Below, in pieces: positions 1-8,254 of a stretch of DNA of 64,000 bases. Made by a program: the position numbers and the translations under genes. This stretch comes from JBGPEQ01 sp050180895. Lineage in GTDB: Bacteria > Pseudomonadota > Alphaproteobacteria > Dongiales > Dongiaceae. The number at the start of each line of letters is the position of its first letter. The stretch's first letter is position 1. The stretch spans positions 186,001 to 250,000 of the forward strand of contig JBFXDS010000003.1 of the NCBI GenBank assembly GCA_050180895.1, in the 5' to 3' direction. The notes under the pieces are model-generated. The model saw only the letters and a list, made by a program, of their open reading frames with translations. It was not told the DNA's origin and did no database searches.

Positions 1-61
1 CGACATGGGTGCCGGCGACCGCCAGCGCGGTCAGGCCGTCCTGCTGGTCTTGGGCGCGCAT
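1..61 (-). CDS. 5' end of an unidentified gene, cut by the window edge
   Basis: Only the first 20 codons are inside the window. An ATG on the minus strand at 61 follows a strong ribosome binding site (GGGAGGTGG, about 63-71), and the reading frame MRAQDQQDGLTALAVAGTHV is open to position 1. The good Shine-Dalgarno and absence of stops support a real start. Too little is visible to assign a family; no signal peptide is evident. Confidence 0.55.
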   Translation of the reverse strand, partial: MRAQDQQDGLTALAVAGTHV

Positions 62-349
62 CCGCCACCTCCCCTGCCGTCCGGCGAGGACACTCCGGCG
101 ACGTTACAGATGCAATCATGGGACCGGCGCCGGCACTGTGAGGGGCATCACAGCTTCAAGCTCCGGCCTAGGCGGGAGCGTCAGATGGGCCGCAAGACCG
201 GTGGCGGGTCGGCCGACCTCACGCCGGCAGACCGACTTCAGACATCCGTCGACGAAATGCTGACGGTCCGTCTCGTGCTAGCATCGCCAAGGCTAGGCCG
301 ACTGGTTGTCATGCCGGCGAAAGCCGGCACCTGAGTTCACGTTCGAAGT

Positions 350-441
350 GCAACACCCTGCTAGTGTGGTGTTGCGATGGGGACGTTCTATGAGCAGCTC
401 AGCGCGGCTGAGCGTAAGACGATTGGCCGGCTGTGCGGGGG
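350..441 (+). pseudogene. IS30-family transposase remnant (N-terminal tip)
   Basis: The frame from the ATG at 377 reads MGTFYEQLSAAERKTIGRLC, which resembles the extreme N-terminus of IS30-type transposases (YxQLSxxER). It is preceded by a short inverted repeat, GCAACACC at 350-357 and GGTGTTGC at 368-375, like the terminal region of such elements. Similarity ends after about 21 codons; the frame then runs over the 3' end of the neighbouring hydrolase and stops at 521-523. This is a decayed insertion sequence end, not a working gene. No other part of the element is visible. Confidence 0.6.
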
Positions 442-453
442 CCTTGGGGAGTC

Positions 454-1125
454 CTACCCCACATGTTGCGCGAAATGCGCCAGGGTGCGCTCGCGGGCGG
501 CATCGGCGCTGGCGGCGTCGTAGTCCTTGCGCTCGTCGCAGTTGAAGCCGTGGCCGGCCGGATAGGTGTAGACCGGCACATCGGGCGCGGCGGCGCGGAT
601 GCGGGCGACGGCCTCGGCCGGGATGTGCGCGTCGCGCTCGCCGAAATGCAGCATCAGCGGCACCTTGGGCCGCTCGTTCAGACGATTGGCGATGTCGCCG
701 CCATAGTAGCCGACGGCGGCGGCAAGTCCCGGCACCGGCCGGCAGGCGGCGAGCCAGGCGATGCTGCCGCCCCAGCAATAGCCGACGAGCCCGACCTTGC
801 CGAAGCGCCGCAGCTCGGTCACGGCGGCGGCGGTGTCGCGCAAGACATCGTCGTAGGGGACGCGCTGGCGCACCGCCCGACCCTTGGCGATGCTCGCCTC
901 GTCGTACCCGACCTCGACATCGCGCTCGGCCCGGTCGAACAGGGCGGGCGCCAGGGCGGCGTAGCCGGCGGCTGCAAAGCGATCGGCGACGCCGCGGATG
1001 TGGCGGTTGACGCCGAAGATCTCCTGGACGACGACGATGCCGCCGCGCGGCGCGCCCGCGGGGGTGGCGAGATAGGCGGTGAATCCGTGGCCGTCGGATG
1101 CTGTCAGTGTGACGTGGGTGCCCAT
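454..1125 (-). CDS. Dienelactone hydrolase family protein
   Basis: 223-residue alpha/beta hydrolase, probably cytoplasmic. The dienelactone hydrolase triad is visible: Cys117 in GYCWGG, Asp165 in FGERDAH and His192 in GHGFNCD, with Glu35 in VVVQEIFGVN, as in ClcD/TfdE-type enzymes that hydrolyse enol lactones. Length fits the family (about 220-240). The chosen ATG at 1125 gives a standard N-terminus (MGTHVTLTASDG); the frame is open further upstream but runs into repeat DNA. It is followed by an IS30 remnant and separated from prs by a palindromic repeat, so it is probably monocistronic. No chlorocatechol genes are nearby, so the true substrate is unknown and a general carboxylesterase role is possible. 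Confidence 0.88.
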   Translation of the reverse strand: MGTHVTLTASDGHGFTAYLATPAGAPRGGIVVVQEIFGVNRHIRGVADRFAAAGYAALAPALFDRAERDVEVGYDEASIAKGRAVRQRVPYDDVLRDTAAAVTELRRFGKVGLVGYCWGGSIAWLAACRPVPGLAAAVGYYGGDIANRLNERPKVPLMLHFGERDAHIPAEAVARIRAAAPDVPVYTYPAGHGFNCDERKDYDAASADAARERTLAHFAQHVG

Positions 1126-1178
1126 CGCGTGCTCCTTGCCTGCTTCGCTCCTCAGAATGGAGCGCTGGAACGGCATCA

Positions 1179-1261
1179 TGCGTCCTTCGACAGGCTCAGG
1201 ATGAGGGACTTTCTTTCTGCCATCAAGACTGCCCCTCATCCTGAGCCTGTCGAAGGACGCA
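1179..1261. repeat. Long palindromic repeat, copy 1
   Basis: Inverted arms TGCGTCCTTCGACAGGCTC... and its complement (about 29 bp each, ending CCCTCATCC / GGATGAGGG) enclose a variable core of about 25 bp. It lies between the hydrolase start and the prs stop. The same family occurs eleven more times in the window, always outside intact genes. Confidence 0.93.
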
Positions 1262-1299
1262 GGGTCGGTCACGCAACGCAGATAAGGTCCTGCATGCCG

Positions 1300-1372
1300 G
1301 AGCGCGAAAGCGGGAGTCCAGGGCAAGCGACCAGCCTTGCAATCCTGGATTTCCGCATGCGCGGGAATGACA
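1300..1372. repeat. GCGAAAGCGGG / CGCGGGAATGAC intergenic repeat
   Basis: The sequence GAGCGCGAAAGCGGGAGTCC followed after a short spacer by ATCCTGGATTTCCGCATGCG and CGCGGGAATGAC looks like the widespread proteobacterial intergenic element that pairs CGCGAAAGCGGGAATCCAGG with its imperfect complement. It lies just downstream of prs on the opposite side of repeat copy 1. Confidence 0.6.
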
Positions 1373-1424
1373 GCGGAGGACGCGGTGCGTTGAATGGCAC
1401 CGGCGCGGGCGCCGTCAACGCTCG

Positions 1425-2357
<933 letters not shown>

Positions 2358-2565
2358 CCGCGCCACCCCGATGCAGCGCGCCGCTCCCACGGCGCAGCCC
2401 CGACCGCCAAGGCCGGCGGACATTATCAACCCGTCATCTGGCTGTAAACCGGCGGGCGATGGCGGGCTGGGCGACGCTTGGCTGTCGATCGGCGCGAGGA
2501 AGACGAACCACAAAGTTCCCAGCGACTGCGTCGACCCGCGAGGCCCCGGCTTTCGCCGCTACCGC

Positions 2566-2650
2566 ATGCACGCATCTCTGCAGAACCATCCTGCGTCCTT
2601 CGACAAGCTCAGGATGAGGGGAGATCTTACTGGCACGAAGAAAAGCCCGA
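2566..2650. repeat. Truncated palindromic repeat, copy 2 (left arm only)
   Basis: The left arm (2592-2620) and core of the long palindrome are present, but the right arm is missing and the sequence diverges after about 2650. The flank GCATGCACGCATCTCTGCAG before the arm is also found, inverted, beside copy 4 (25471-25500), so the repeat unit was longer than the palindrome. Just upstream (about 2545-2561) is a CCCCGGCTTTCGCCG element. Confidence 0.8.
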
Positions 2651-2838
2651 CTCGTCGCGGCGATGCGCGCGGCGGTTGTGGAGGCTGCTCCAGCGGCGTC
2701 GCAACCGCCGAGGCGAAGTCCAAGAGGCGACGCGATTTCTCGATCGCAGTAAAGGTTTATTAATCTTCTGGGCGTAGTGGACATGGCGTGGCGGCAATCC
2801 GTGCCGTCGCGCAGGACCACAACGTTTAGGAGTTCACT

Positions 2839-2928
2839 ATGGCTATGAAGAAGACCACCAAGAAGCGCACGAAGAAGGCCGCTCCGGCGCGCAAGCGGTC
2901 GGTCAAGAAGACGGCGAAGAAGAAGTAG
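2839..2928 (+). CDS. 29-residue lysine-rich basic peptide
   Basis: A short frame from ATG 2839 to TAG 2926-2928, preceded by a good ribosome binding site (TAGGAG at 2827-2832, six bases before the ATG). The peptide begins MAMKKTTKKR and is nearly half Lys/Arg, with Ala, Thr, Pro and Ser; no acidic or aromatic residues. Composition resembles the C-terminal tails of histone H1-like proteins (AlgP/HctB style), suggesting nucleic-acid binding, but this is inference. It sits alone in the gap between divergent prs and the Crp/Fnr gene, in the same direction as the latter. Confidence 0.65.
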   Translation: MAMKKTTKKRTKKAAPARKRSVKKTAKKK

Positions 2929-3152
2929 CCGTCGCGGCGCGCGAGCGCCGCTCATCGATATCCACCACGGCATCTCCCGGAGAAGCGGTTTTGGGGACCG
3001 CGGCTCCGGGAGATGTCATTTTGGAGCATCGCCGCCGGACGCCGGTGAAACGATTGAAACGTCCGGCCGCAACGATTGCAACACTCCATGATGCCGTTGT
3101 GACGCGGCCGCGCGAAGTCTCTGCGCACCGAATCCGATGGGGAGTGCGCAAG

Positions 3153-4115
3153 ATGGAACGTGCAGAGGGCCGGCCGACCTTTTCCGCAACGACAGGCCTG
3201 GGGCGGCAGGCGAATGGCATCACCGAGCGCCGTCACGAGACGTTGGACGGCATAGAGATCCTCCGCAGCTTGACGGCGGAGGCGCGGCGCAGGCTCGCCG
3301 CGCGCTGCATGTGGCGGGACTTCGATCCACGGCAGCAAATCGTCGGCCATCTGGAGGACAGCCGAACCGTGTTCCTCCTAAGCGCAGGCAGGGCCCATGC
3401 CGCCATCTTCTCGGAGAACGGCCAGAGGGTGACGGTCCGGGACATCAATGCCGGCGAGATGTTCGGCGAGTTCGCCGCCATCGACGGCGAGTCGCAGGCG
3501 GCAACGGTGGAGGCGGTCACCGGATGCACCGTTGCCACGATGTCTGCGGAGGCGTTCTGGGAGGTGTTGCGCACCGAACCCGCCGTGATGGCCGACGTTC
3601 TGAAGCGCATGACCGGCCAGATGCGCGTGCTGTCCAAGAAGCTCTTCGAGCTGGCCACGCTGGCGGCGGGCAAGCGGATCCAGACGGAGCTGTTGCGCCT
3701 GGCCGAGCCCGCGGCGAGCGCGGCGGGCAACGCCGTGCTGTACCCGGCACCGACCGACGCGGACATCGCCGCCCGCGCGGGGACGTCGCGTGAGACCGTC
3801 AATCGGCGACTGAAGGAGATGATCGAGACCGGCGTGATCGAGAGGCACGGCCGGACGATGGTCATCCCGGACGTGGAGAAGATGCGACGGTTGCTGGCGC
3901 CGCCTTCGACCGACTGGGCGCGCCCGGGCGCGCCCGGCAAGGGATCCGTGGCTCCCTGGGGCACGACGTTCGCCCGCAGCCGGCCGGCGCTGCAGGAGAG
4001 GCCGTCGAACACCGTCGAAATCCGACGCCGACCTTCGCTGCCGCGTCTGGCTGATGATGCGGCCGCGGCTTCGCGGGCCGTTACCCTGGAGCGTCCGGCG
4101 GCTTGTAGGCCCTGA
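3153..4115 (+). CDS. Crp/Fnr family transcriptional regulator
   Basis: 320 residues. An N-terminal cyclic-nucleotide-binding-like beta barrel (about 35-155, with GEMFGEFAAIDGESQAATVE) is followed by a dimerisation helix and a winged helix-turn-helix (about 200-245, recognition helix TSRETVNRRLKEM). The Arg-Ser pair that holds cAMP phosphate in CRP is Gln-Ala here, and there is no FNR-type N-terminal cysteine cluster, so the ligand is unknown. A basic, low-complexity tail of about 70 residues after the HTH is unusual. The start at 3153 follows GGGGAG; the frame is open to 2991 without similarity. The 3' end overlaps the convergent tetR gene by 35 bp. Confidence 0.9.
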   Translation: MERAEGRPTFSATTGLGRQANGITERRHETLDGIEILRSLTAEARRRLAARCMWRDFDPRQQIVGHLEDSRTVFLLSAGRAHAAIFSENGQRVTVRDINAGEMFGEFAAIDGESQAATVEAVTGCTVATMSAEAFWEVLRTEPAVMADVLKRMTGQMRVLSKKLFELATLAAGKRIQTELLRLAEPAASAAGNAVLYPAPTDADIAARAGTSRETVNRRLKEMIETGVIERHGRTMVIPDVEKMRRLLAPPSTDWARPGAPGKGSVAPWGTTFARSRPALQERPSNTVEIRRRPSLPRLADDAAAASRAVTLERPAACRP

Positions 4116-4725
4116 GAAACACCTCGACCGCGCTCTCGACGATGGCGTCCATCGCCGGCGCGCCCGGATCCTCGATGTCGAGCAGGCGGCGCAGGTAGTC
4201 GGCGCCGTGGATCATGCCGAAGAACTGCTCGGCCGCAACGCGCGGCTCCGCGACCGCAAGCACGCCGCGGGCGGTCGCGGCGCGCAGATAGTCGGCCAGC
4301 CGCTCGAGCACGCGCCGCGGCCCGTTCTCGTAGAAGACGCGGCCCAGCTCCGGGAAGCGCCCGCTCTCCCCGACGACGACGCGGTAGATGGCGCGCGGCT
4401 CGGGCGCGCTGGTGAAGTGGAACTTGGCACGCGCCACCTGCAGCAGGACCGCGCGGACATCGTCCGACTCGGCCTCCCGCGACCACAGCATCTGGGCGAA
4501 GCGCTGGCACTCGCCGCCGATGATGGCGGCGAACAGCTCGGCCTTGTTGGTGAAGTGGGCGTAGAGCGTCGCCTTGGAGACACCGGCCTCGCGGGCGATG
4601 GCGTCCATGCTGGTGGCGCCGTAGCCCTCGGCCATGAACAGCCGACGGGCGGCCTCGACGATCTGCCGGACCTTCGGATTGGCCGCCAACTCCTCCGGCC
4701 GCTGGGCAAGCACCTCGATCGCCAT
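4081..4725 (-). CDS. TetR family regulator of the adjacent efflux operon
   Basis: 214 residues. The N-terminal TetR helix-turn-helix (about 18-64: VRQIVEAARRLFMAEGYGAT...GVSKATLYAHFTNKAELF) is clear; the C-terminal ligand domain is of the AefR/AcrR type (FGMIHGADYLRRLL). It is transcribed divergently from an EmrA/EmrB pair, with several palindromes in the 153-bp gap, so it is very likely the local repressor that also controls itself. The inducing drug cannot be read from the sequence. Convergent 35-bp overlap with the Crp/Fnr gene. Confidence 0.93.
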   Translation of the reverse strand: MAIEVLAQRPEELAANPKVRQIVEAARRLFMAEGYGATSMDAIAREAGVSKATLYAHFTNKAELFAAIIGGECQRFAQMLWSREAESDDVRAVLLQVARAKFHFTSAPEPRAIYRVVVGESGRFPELGRVFYENGPRRVLERLADYLRAATARGVLAVAEPRVAAEQFFGMIHGADYLRRLLDIEDPGAPAMDAIVESAVEVFLRAYKPPDAPG

Positions 4726-4750
4726 GCGGGATCCGCTATCCTCTTAAGGT

Positions 4751-4833
4751 GAACTGTACTGTTCAGTTTCTTCTTGACGAAAGATGGACCGAAACCTACC
4801 TTTCGTCAAGGACTGAACTAAACGGTTTAGTTC
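4751..4833. promoter_or_regulatory. Operator palindromes between tetR and emrA
   Basis: Three dyads are visible. GAACTAAACGGTTTAGTTC at 4815-4833 is a perfect 19-bp palindrome about a central base. GAACTGTACTGTTC at 4751-4764 is an imperfect palindrome sharing the GAAC/GTTC ends. CTTGACGAAAG (4773-4783) and CTTTCGTCAAG (4800-4810) form a perfect 11-bp inverted repeat with a 16-bp spacer. The first two look like paired TetR operators, one near each start; the third could be a promoter-spanning site. Confidence 0.75.
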
Positions 4834-4878
4834 TTTCCGGTTCGAATCAGTGACCTATTACACAGGGACGCCCTGGCC

Positions 4879-5958
4879 ATGCGCAAGCTGCTTCTGCCGA
4901 TCGGTCTTGGTGTGCTCATCCTCGCCGCCGGCGCCGGCGGCTGGTACTGGTGGACGCACGGGCGCTTCGTCGAGACGACGGACAACGCCTATGTCGAAAG
5001 CGACATCTCCAGCATCAGCCCGAAGGTCGCCGGCTACATCCATCGGCTGAACGTCGTCGACAACCAGCAGGTGCGGGCCGGCGACGTGCTGGCCGTCATC
5101 GACGACCGCGATTTCGCCGCCCGCGTCGGCCAAGCCAGGGCCGCCGTGACCGGCGCGCAGGCCGCCGTCGTCAGCATCGACCGCAAGATCGACCTGCAGG
5201 CCGCGCTGATCGACCAGGCGGCCGCCGCGGTGGAGAGCGCCGAGGCGGAACGGGCGCGCGCCCAGCCCGAATATGAGCGCTACAAGAAGATGGTCGCCAC
5301 CAACATCGTCGGCAAGAGCGACTACGACCGCACGGCCGCCGACCTGCGCAAGGCCGAGGCCGAGCTGGTCCGCGCCAAGGCCGAGCTGACCGCCGCGCGC
5401 GGCCAGCTGGTGGTGCTGCAGGCCGAGCGCGAGGAAGCGCTGGCCCGGCTCGAGCAGGGCAAGGCGGCGCTGGCGGTCGCCGAGATCGACCTCGACAACA
5501 CCATCCTCCGCGCGCCGGTCGACGGCGTGGTCGGCAACAAGGCGGTGGAGGTCGGCCAGTACGTGCGGGCCGGAGCCCAGCTCATGGCCGTGGTGCCCCT
5601 GCCCGAGGTGCACGTCGTCGCCAACTTCAAGGAGACGCAGCTCGAGCGCATGCGGCCGGGCCAGCGCGTCGAGATCTCCGTCGATGCCTATCCCGGCGTG
5701 ACGCTGGAGGGTTCGGTCGAGAGCTTCGCGCCGGCGAGCGGCGCGGTCTTCAGCCTGCTGCCGCCGGAGAACGCGACCGGCAACTTCACCAAGATCGTGC
5801 AGCGCGTGCCCGTGCGCATCGCCGTGCCGGAGGACAACCCGCTCGCCGGGCTGCTGCGGCCGGGGCTGTCGGTCGAGGTCCGCATCGATACGCGCGCGGC
5901 GGAGGATGCGCCGACGCTCGCCGGCGGCGTGTTCGGCGTGGCGCAGGCGGCGCAGTAG
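4879..5958 (+). CDS. HlyD/EmrA-type membrane fusion protein
   Basis: 359 residues. One N-terminal membrane anchor (about 4-22, LLLPIGLGVLILAAGAGGWYWW), then a lipoyl/barrel-sandwich half (SSISPKVAGYIHRLNVVDNQ), a long coiled-coil hairpin (about 75-210, rich in Ala, Glu and Arg), the second lipoyl half (LRAPVDGVVGNKAVEVGQYV) and a beta-barrel. This is the periplasmic adaptor that joins an inner-membrane exporter to an outer-membrane channel. The following MFS gene completes an EmrAB pair; no TolC-like channel gene is nearby. Regulated by the divergent TetR. Confidence 0.95.
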   Translation: MRKLLLPIGLGVLILAAGAGGWYWWTHGRFVETTDNAYVESDISSISPKVAGYIHRLNVVDNQQVRAGDVLAVIDDRDFAARVGQARAAVTGAQAAVVSIDRKIDLQAALIDQAAAAVESAEAERARAQPEYERYKKMVATNIVGKSDYDRTAADLRKAEAELVRAKAELTAARGQLVVLQAEREEALARLEQGKAALAVAEIDLDNTILRAPVDGVVGNKAVEVGQYVRAGAQLMAVVPLPEVHVVANFKETQLERMRPGQRVEISVDAYPGVTLEGSVESFAPASGAVFSLLPPENATGNFTKIVQRVPVRIAVPEDNPLAGLLRPGLSVEVRIDTRAAEDAPTLAGGVFGVAQAAQ

Positions 5959-5998
5959 AAGCGACCGGCCGGTCGCCCCTACGGACCATGTGCCTCCG

Positions 5999-7615
5999 AT
6001 GGATGAGTCCAACGCCGCGCTGAGATTCGACGATCTCGATTCCGTGCCGGAGCCGGATGCGGTTCCCGACGCGCCGGCGGAGCCGGTCGTGACGCCGCGG
6101 CAGTGGGCGGGCTTCATGGCCATGGTCGTCGGCATGTTCATGGCCATCCTCGACATCCAGATCGTCGCCAGCTCGCTGTCGGAGATCCAGGCCGGGCTGG
6201 CGGCCAGCGCCGACGAGATCAGCTGGGTGCAGACCTCCTACCTGATCGCCGAGGTCATCATGATCCCGCTCTCGGGGTTCCTGTCGCGGCTGCTGTCGAC
6301 GCGGACCGTGTTCGTGGCCTCCGCCACGGGCTTCACGCTGGCCAGCCTCGCCTGCGCGATGGCCTGGAACCTGGAATCGATGATCGCCTTCCGCGCGTTC
6401 CAGGGCTTCATCGGCGGCGCCATGATCCCGACGGTGTTCGCCACCGCCTTCATCCTGTTCCCGAAGCGGCAGCAGGCGCTGGTCTCGGTGATGATCGGGC
6501 TGGTCGCGACCATGGCGCCGACCCTGGGGCCGACGCTCGGCGGCTGGCTGACGCAGACCATGTCCTGGCACTGGCTGTTCCTCGCCAACCTGCTGCCGGG
6601 CGCCGTGGTCGTCCTGGCGGTGGCGCTGCTGGTGGATTTCGACCGGCCGGACTGGAGCCTGCTGAAGGGTTTCGACGCGCCCGGCCTGCTGTTCATGGCC
6701 GTGTTTCTCGGCAGCCTCGAATACGTCGTCGAGGAAGGGCCGCGCTGGGACTGGTTCGAGGACCGGTCGGTCGCGACCTTCGCCGTCGTCAGCGCCGTCG
6801 CGGCCGCGTTCTTCTTCATCCGCATGTTCACCTATGACCGGCCGATCGTCTGGCTGCGCGCCTTCCACGACCGCAACTTCGCGATCGGATCGCTCTACAG
6901 CTTCGTCATGGGGATCGGGCTTTACGGCTCGGTCTACCTGCTGCCGCTGTTCCTGGCGCGGGTGCGCGGCTGGAACAGCCTCGACATCGGCATCCTCATG
7001 ATCGTCACCGGCGCCTTCCAGTTCCTGTCGGCGCCGGTGGCGGGCGCCCTGTCGAAGAAACTCGACCTGCGGGTCATGCTGGCGCTCGGCCTGCTGCTGT
7101 TCGGCGCCGGCGCCTGGCTGCAGAGCCTGGCCACCGCCGAATGGGGCTTCTGGGAATTCTTCCTGCCGCAGGCCGTGCGCGGCTTCTCGCTGATGTTCTG
7201 CTTCCTGCCGATCAACACGCTGGCCCTCGGCACCCTGCCGCCGGCCGAACTCAAGAACGCCAGCGGCCTCTACAACCTGATGCGCAACCTCGGCGGCGCC
7301 ATCGGCCTGGCGGCGCTCAACACCGTGCTGATCGATCAGGCGGCGCTGCACACGTCGCGGCTGGGCGAGAGCGTCACGGCGTCGCGGCCGGTGGTGCAGG
7401 GCTTCCTCGATTCGGTCACCGAACGGTACATGGCGCTCGGCATTCCCGATCCGGACATGGCCGCGCTGCGGACGCTGTCGGACATGGTGGAGCGCCAGTC
7501 GCTGGTGATCACCTTCAACGACACGCTGCTGTTGATGGCGGCCGTGTTCTTCGCCGCGCTGCTGCTGATGCCGCTGATCCGCAAGCCGAAGGCCGCGGCG
7601 GCCGGGGCGCACTGA
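5999..7615 (+). CDS. EmrB-type MFS drug exporter (DHA2, 14 TM)
   Basis: 538 residues with about 14 predicted membrane segments, the DHA2 drug:H+ antiporter architecture. Characteristic are the start of TM1, MFMAILDIQIVASSLSEIQ, and WVQTSYLIAEVIMIPLSGFL, as in EmrB. It partners the upstream adaptor; the gap is 40 bp. The ATG at 5999 (MDESNAALRFDD) gives a short acidic cytoplasmic tail; frames further upstream overlap emrA and look spurious. Likely role: export of hydrophobic toxins across both membranes. Confidence 0.95.
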   Translation: MDESNAALRFDDLDSVPEPDAVPDAPAEPVVTPRQWAGFMAMVVGMFMAILDIQIVASSLSEIQAGLAASADEISWVQTSYLIAEVIMIPLSGFLSRLLSTRTVFVASATGFTLASLACAMAWNLESMIAFRAFQGFIGGAMIPTVFATAFILFPKRQQALVSVMIGLVATMAPTLGPTLGGWLTQTMSWHWLFLANLLPGAVVVLAVALLVDFDRPDWSLLKGFDAPGLLFMAVFLGSLEYVVEEGPRWDWFEDRSVATFAVVSAVAAAFFFIRMFTYDRPIVWLRAFHDRNFAIGSLYSFVMGIGLYGSVYLLPLFLARVRGWNSLDIGILMIVTGAFQFLSAPVAGALSKKLDLRVMLALGLLLFGAGAWLQSLATAEWGFWEFFLPQAVRGFSLMFCFLPINTLALGTLPPAELKNASGLYNLMRNLGGAIGLAALNTVLIDQAALHTSRLGESVTASRPVVQGFLDSVTERYMALGIPDPDMAALRTLSDMVERQSLVITFNDTLLLMAAVFFAALLLMPLIRKPKAAAAGAH

Positions 7616-7684
7616 GGCTTGCGCTCGCGCCGTTCTTTTGCCAGTAAGGCGCCGTCTCGCACCGCCCACGGGAGCCTTCGCTCG

Positions 7685-8248
7685 ATGCCGATCCAACAGC
7701 CTCGGACTGCCGCACGCGACCTGCGTCCGCTCGCCGGGCCGGTCCTGGCCATGGTGGCGATCGTCGCAGCATCGAACTGGCTTGTGCAGTTCCCGATCAA
7801 CGACTGGCTGACCTGGGGCGCCTTCACCTACCCGTTCGCGTTCCTGGTGACCGACCTGACCAACCGGCGCTTCGGTCCGGCGGCGGCGCGGCGCGTGATC
7901 TATGCCGGCTTCGCCGTCGGCGTGGTGCTGTCGGCGCTGCTGGCGACGCCGCGCATCGCCGCCGCGTCGGGCCTGGCCTTCCTGCTGGCGCAGCTCCTCG
8001 ACGTCACCGTGTTCAACTGGCTGCGGCAGCGGAGCTGGTGGCGGGCGCCGTTCGTGGCATCGGCCCTCGGCTCGATCGCCGACACCGCGACCTTCTTCGG
8101 CATCGCCTTCATCGGCACGGGCCTGCCCTGGATCACCTGGGGCATGGGCGATCTGGCGGTGAAGCTGGGCTTCGCCTTGTTCTGCCTGGCGCCCTACCGC
8201 GCGCTCATGTTCCGCATCGGGCCGGCCTGGGCGCCGACGCGCGCCTGA
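7685..8248 (+). CDS. Queuosine precursor transporter (YhhQ/VUT family)
   Basis: 187 residues with about six hydrophobic segments. The family signature is visible near the N-terminus: ASNWLVQFPINDWLTWGAFTYPFAFLVTDLTNRRFG, where FTYPxxFLxTDxxNxxFG is typical of the YhhQ/VUT family (TIGR00697), which imports 7-cyano/aminomethyl-7-deazaguanine. Length is at the short end of the family. The ATG at 7685 begins MPIQQPRTAAR; no queuosine biosynthetic gene is near. It is in the same direction as emrB but probably unrelated in function. Confidence 0.88.
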   Translation: MPIQQPRTAARDLRPLAGPVLAMVAIVAASNWLVQFPINDWLTWGAFTYPFAFLVTDLTNRRFGPAAARRVIYAGFAVGVVLSALLATPRIAAASGLAFLLAQLLDVTVFNWLRQRSWWRAPFVASALGSIADTATFFGIAFIGTGLPWITWGMGDLAVKLGFALFCLAPYRALMFRIGPAWAPTRA

Positions 8249-8254
8249 TCCCGC

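Noticed and set aside
3153..4115. Calling the Crp/Fnr regulator fnr or fixK
   Set aside because: No N-terminal cysteine cluster and a CRP-like recognition helix; the ligand pocket also lacks the cAMP-binding Arg-Ser pair, so a specific name is not justified.
5786..7696. A 636-codon minus-strand frame across emrB
   Set aside because: His/Arg/Gln-rich translation without family features, fully overlapping a clear 14-TM exporter; a codon-bias shadow.
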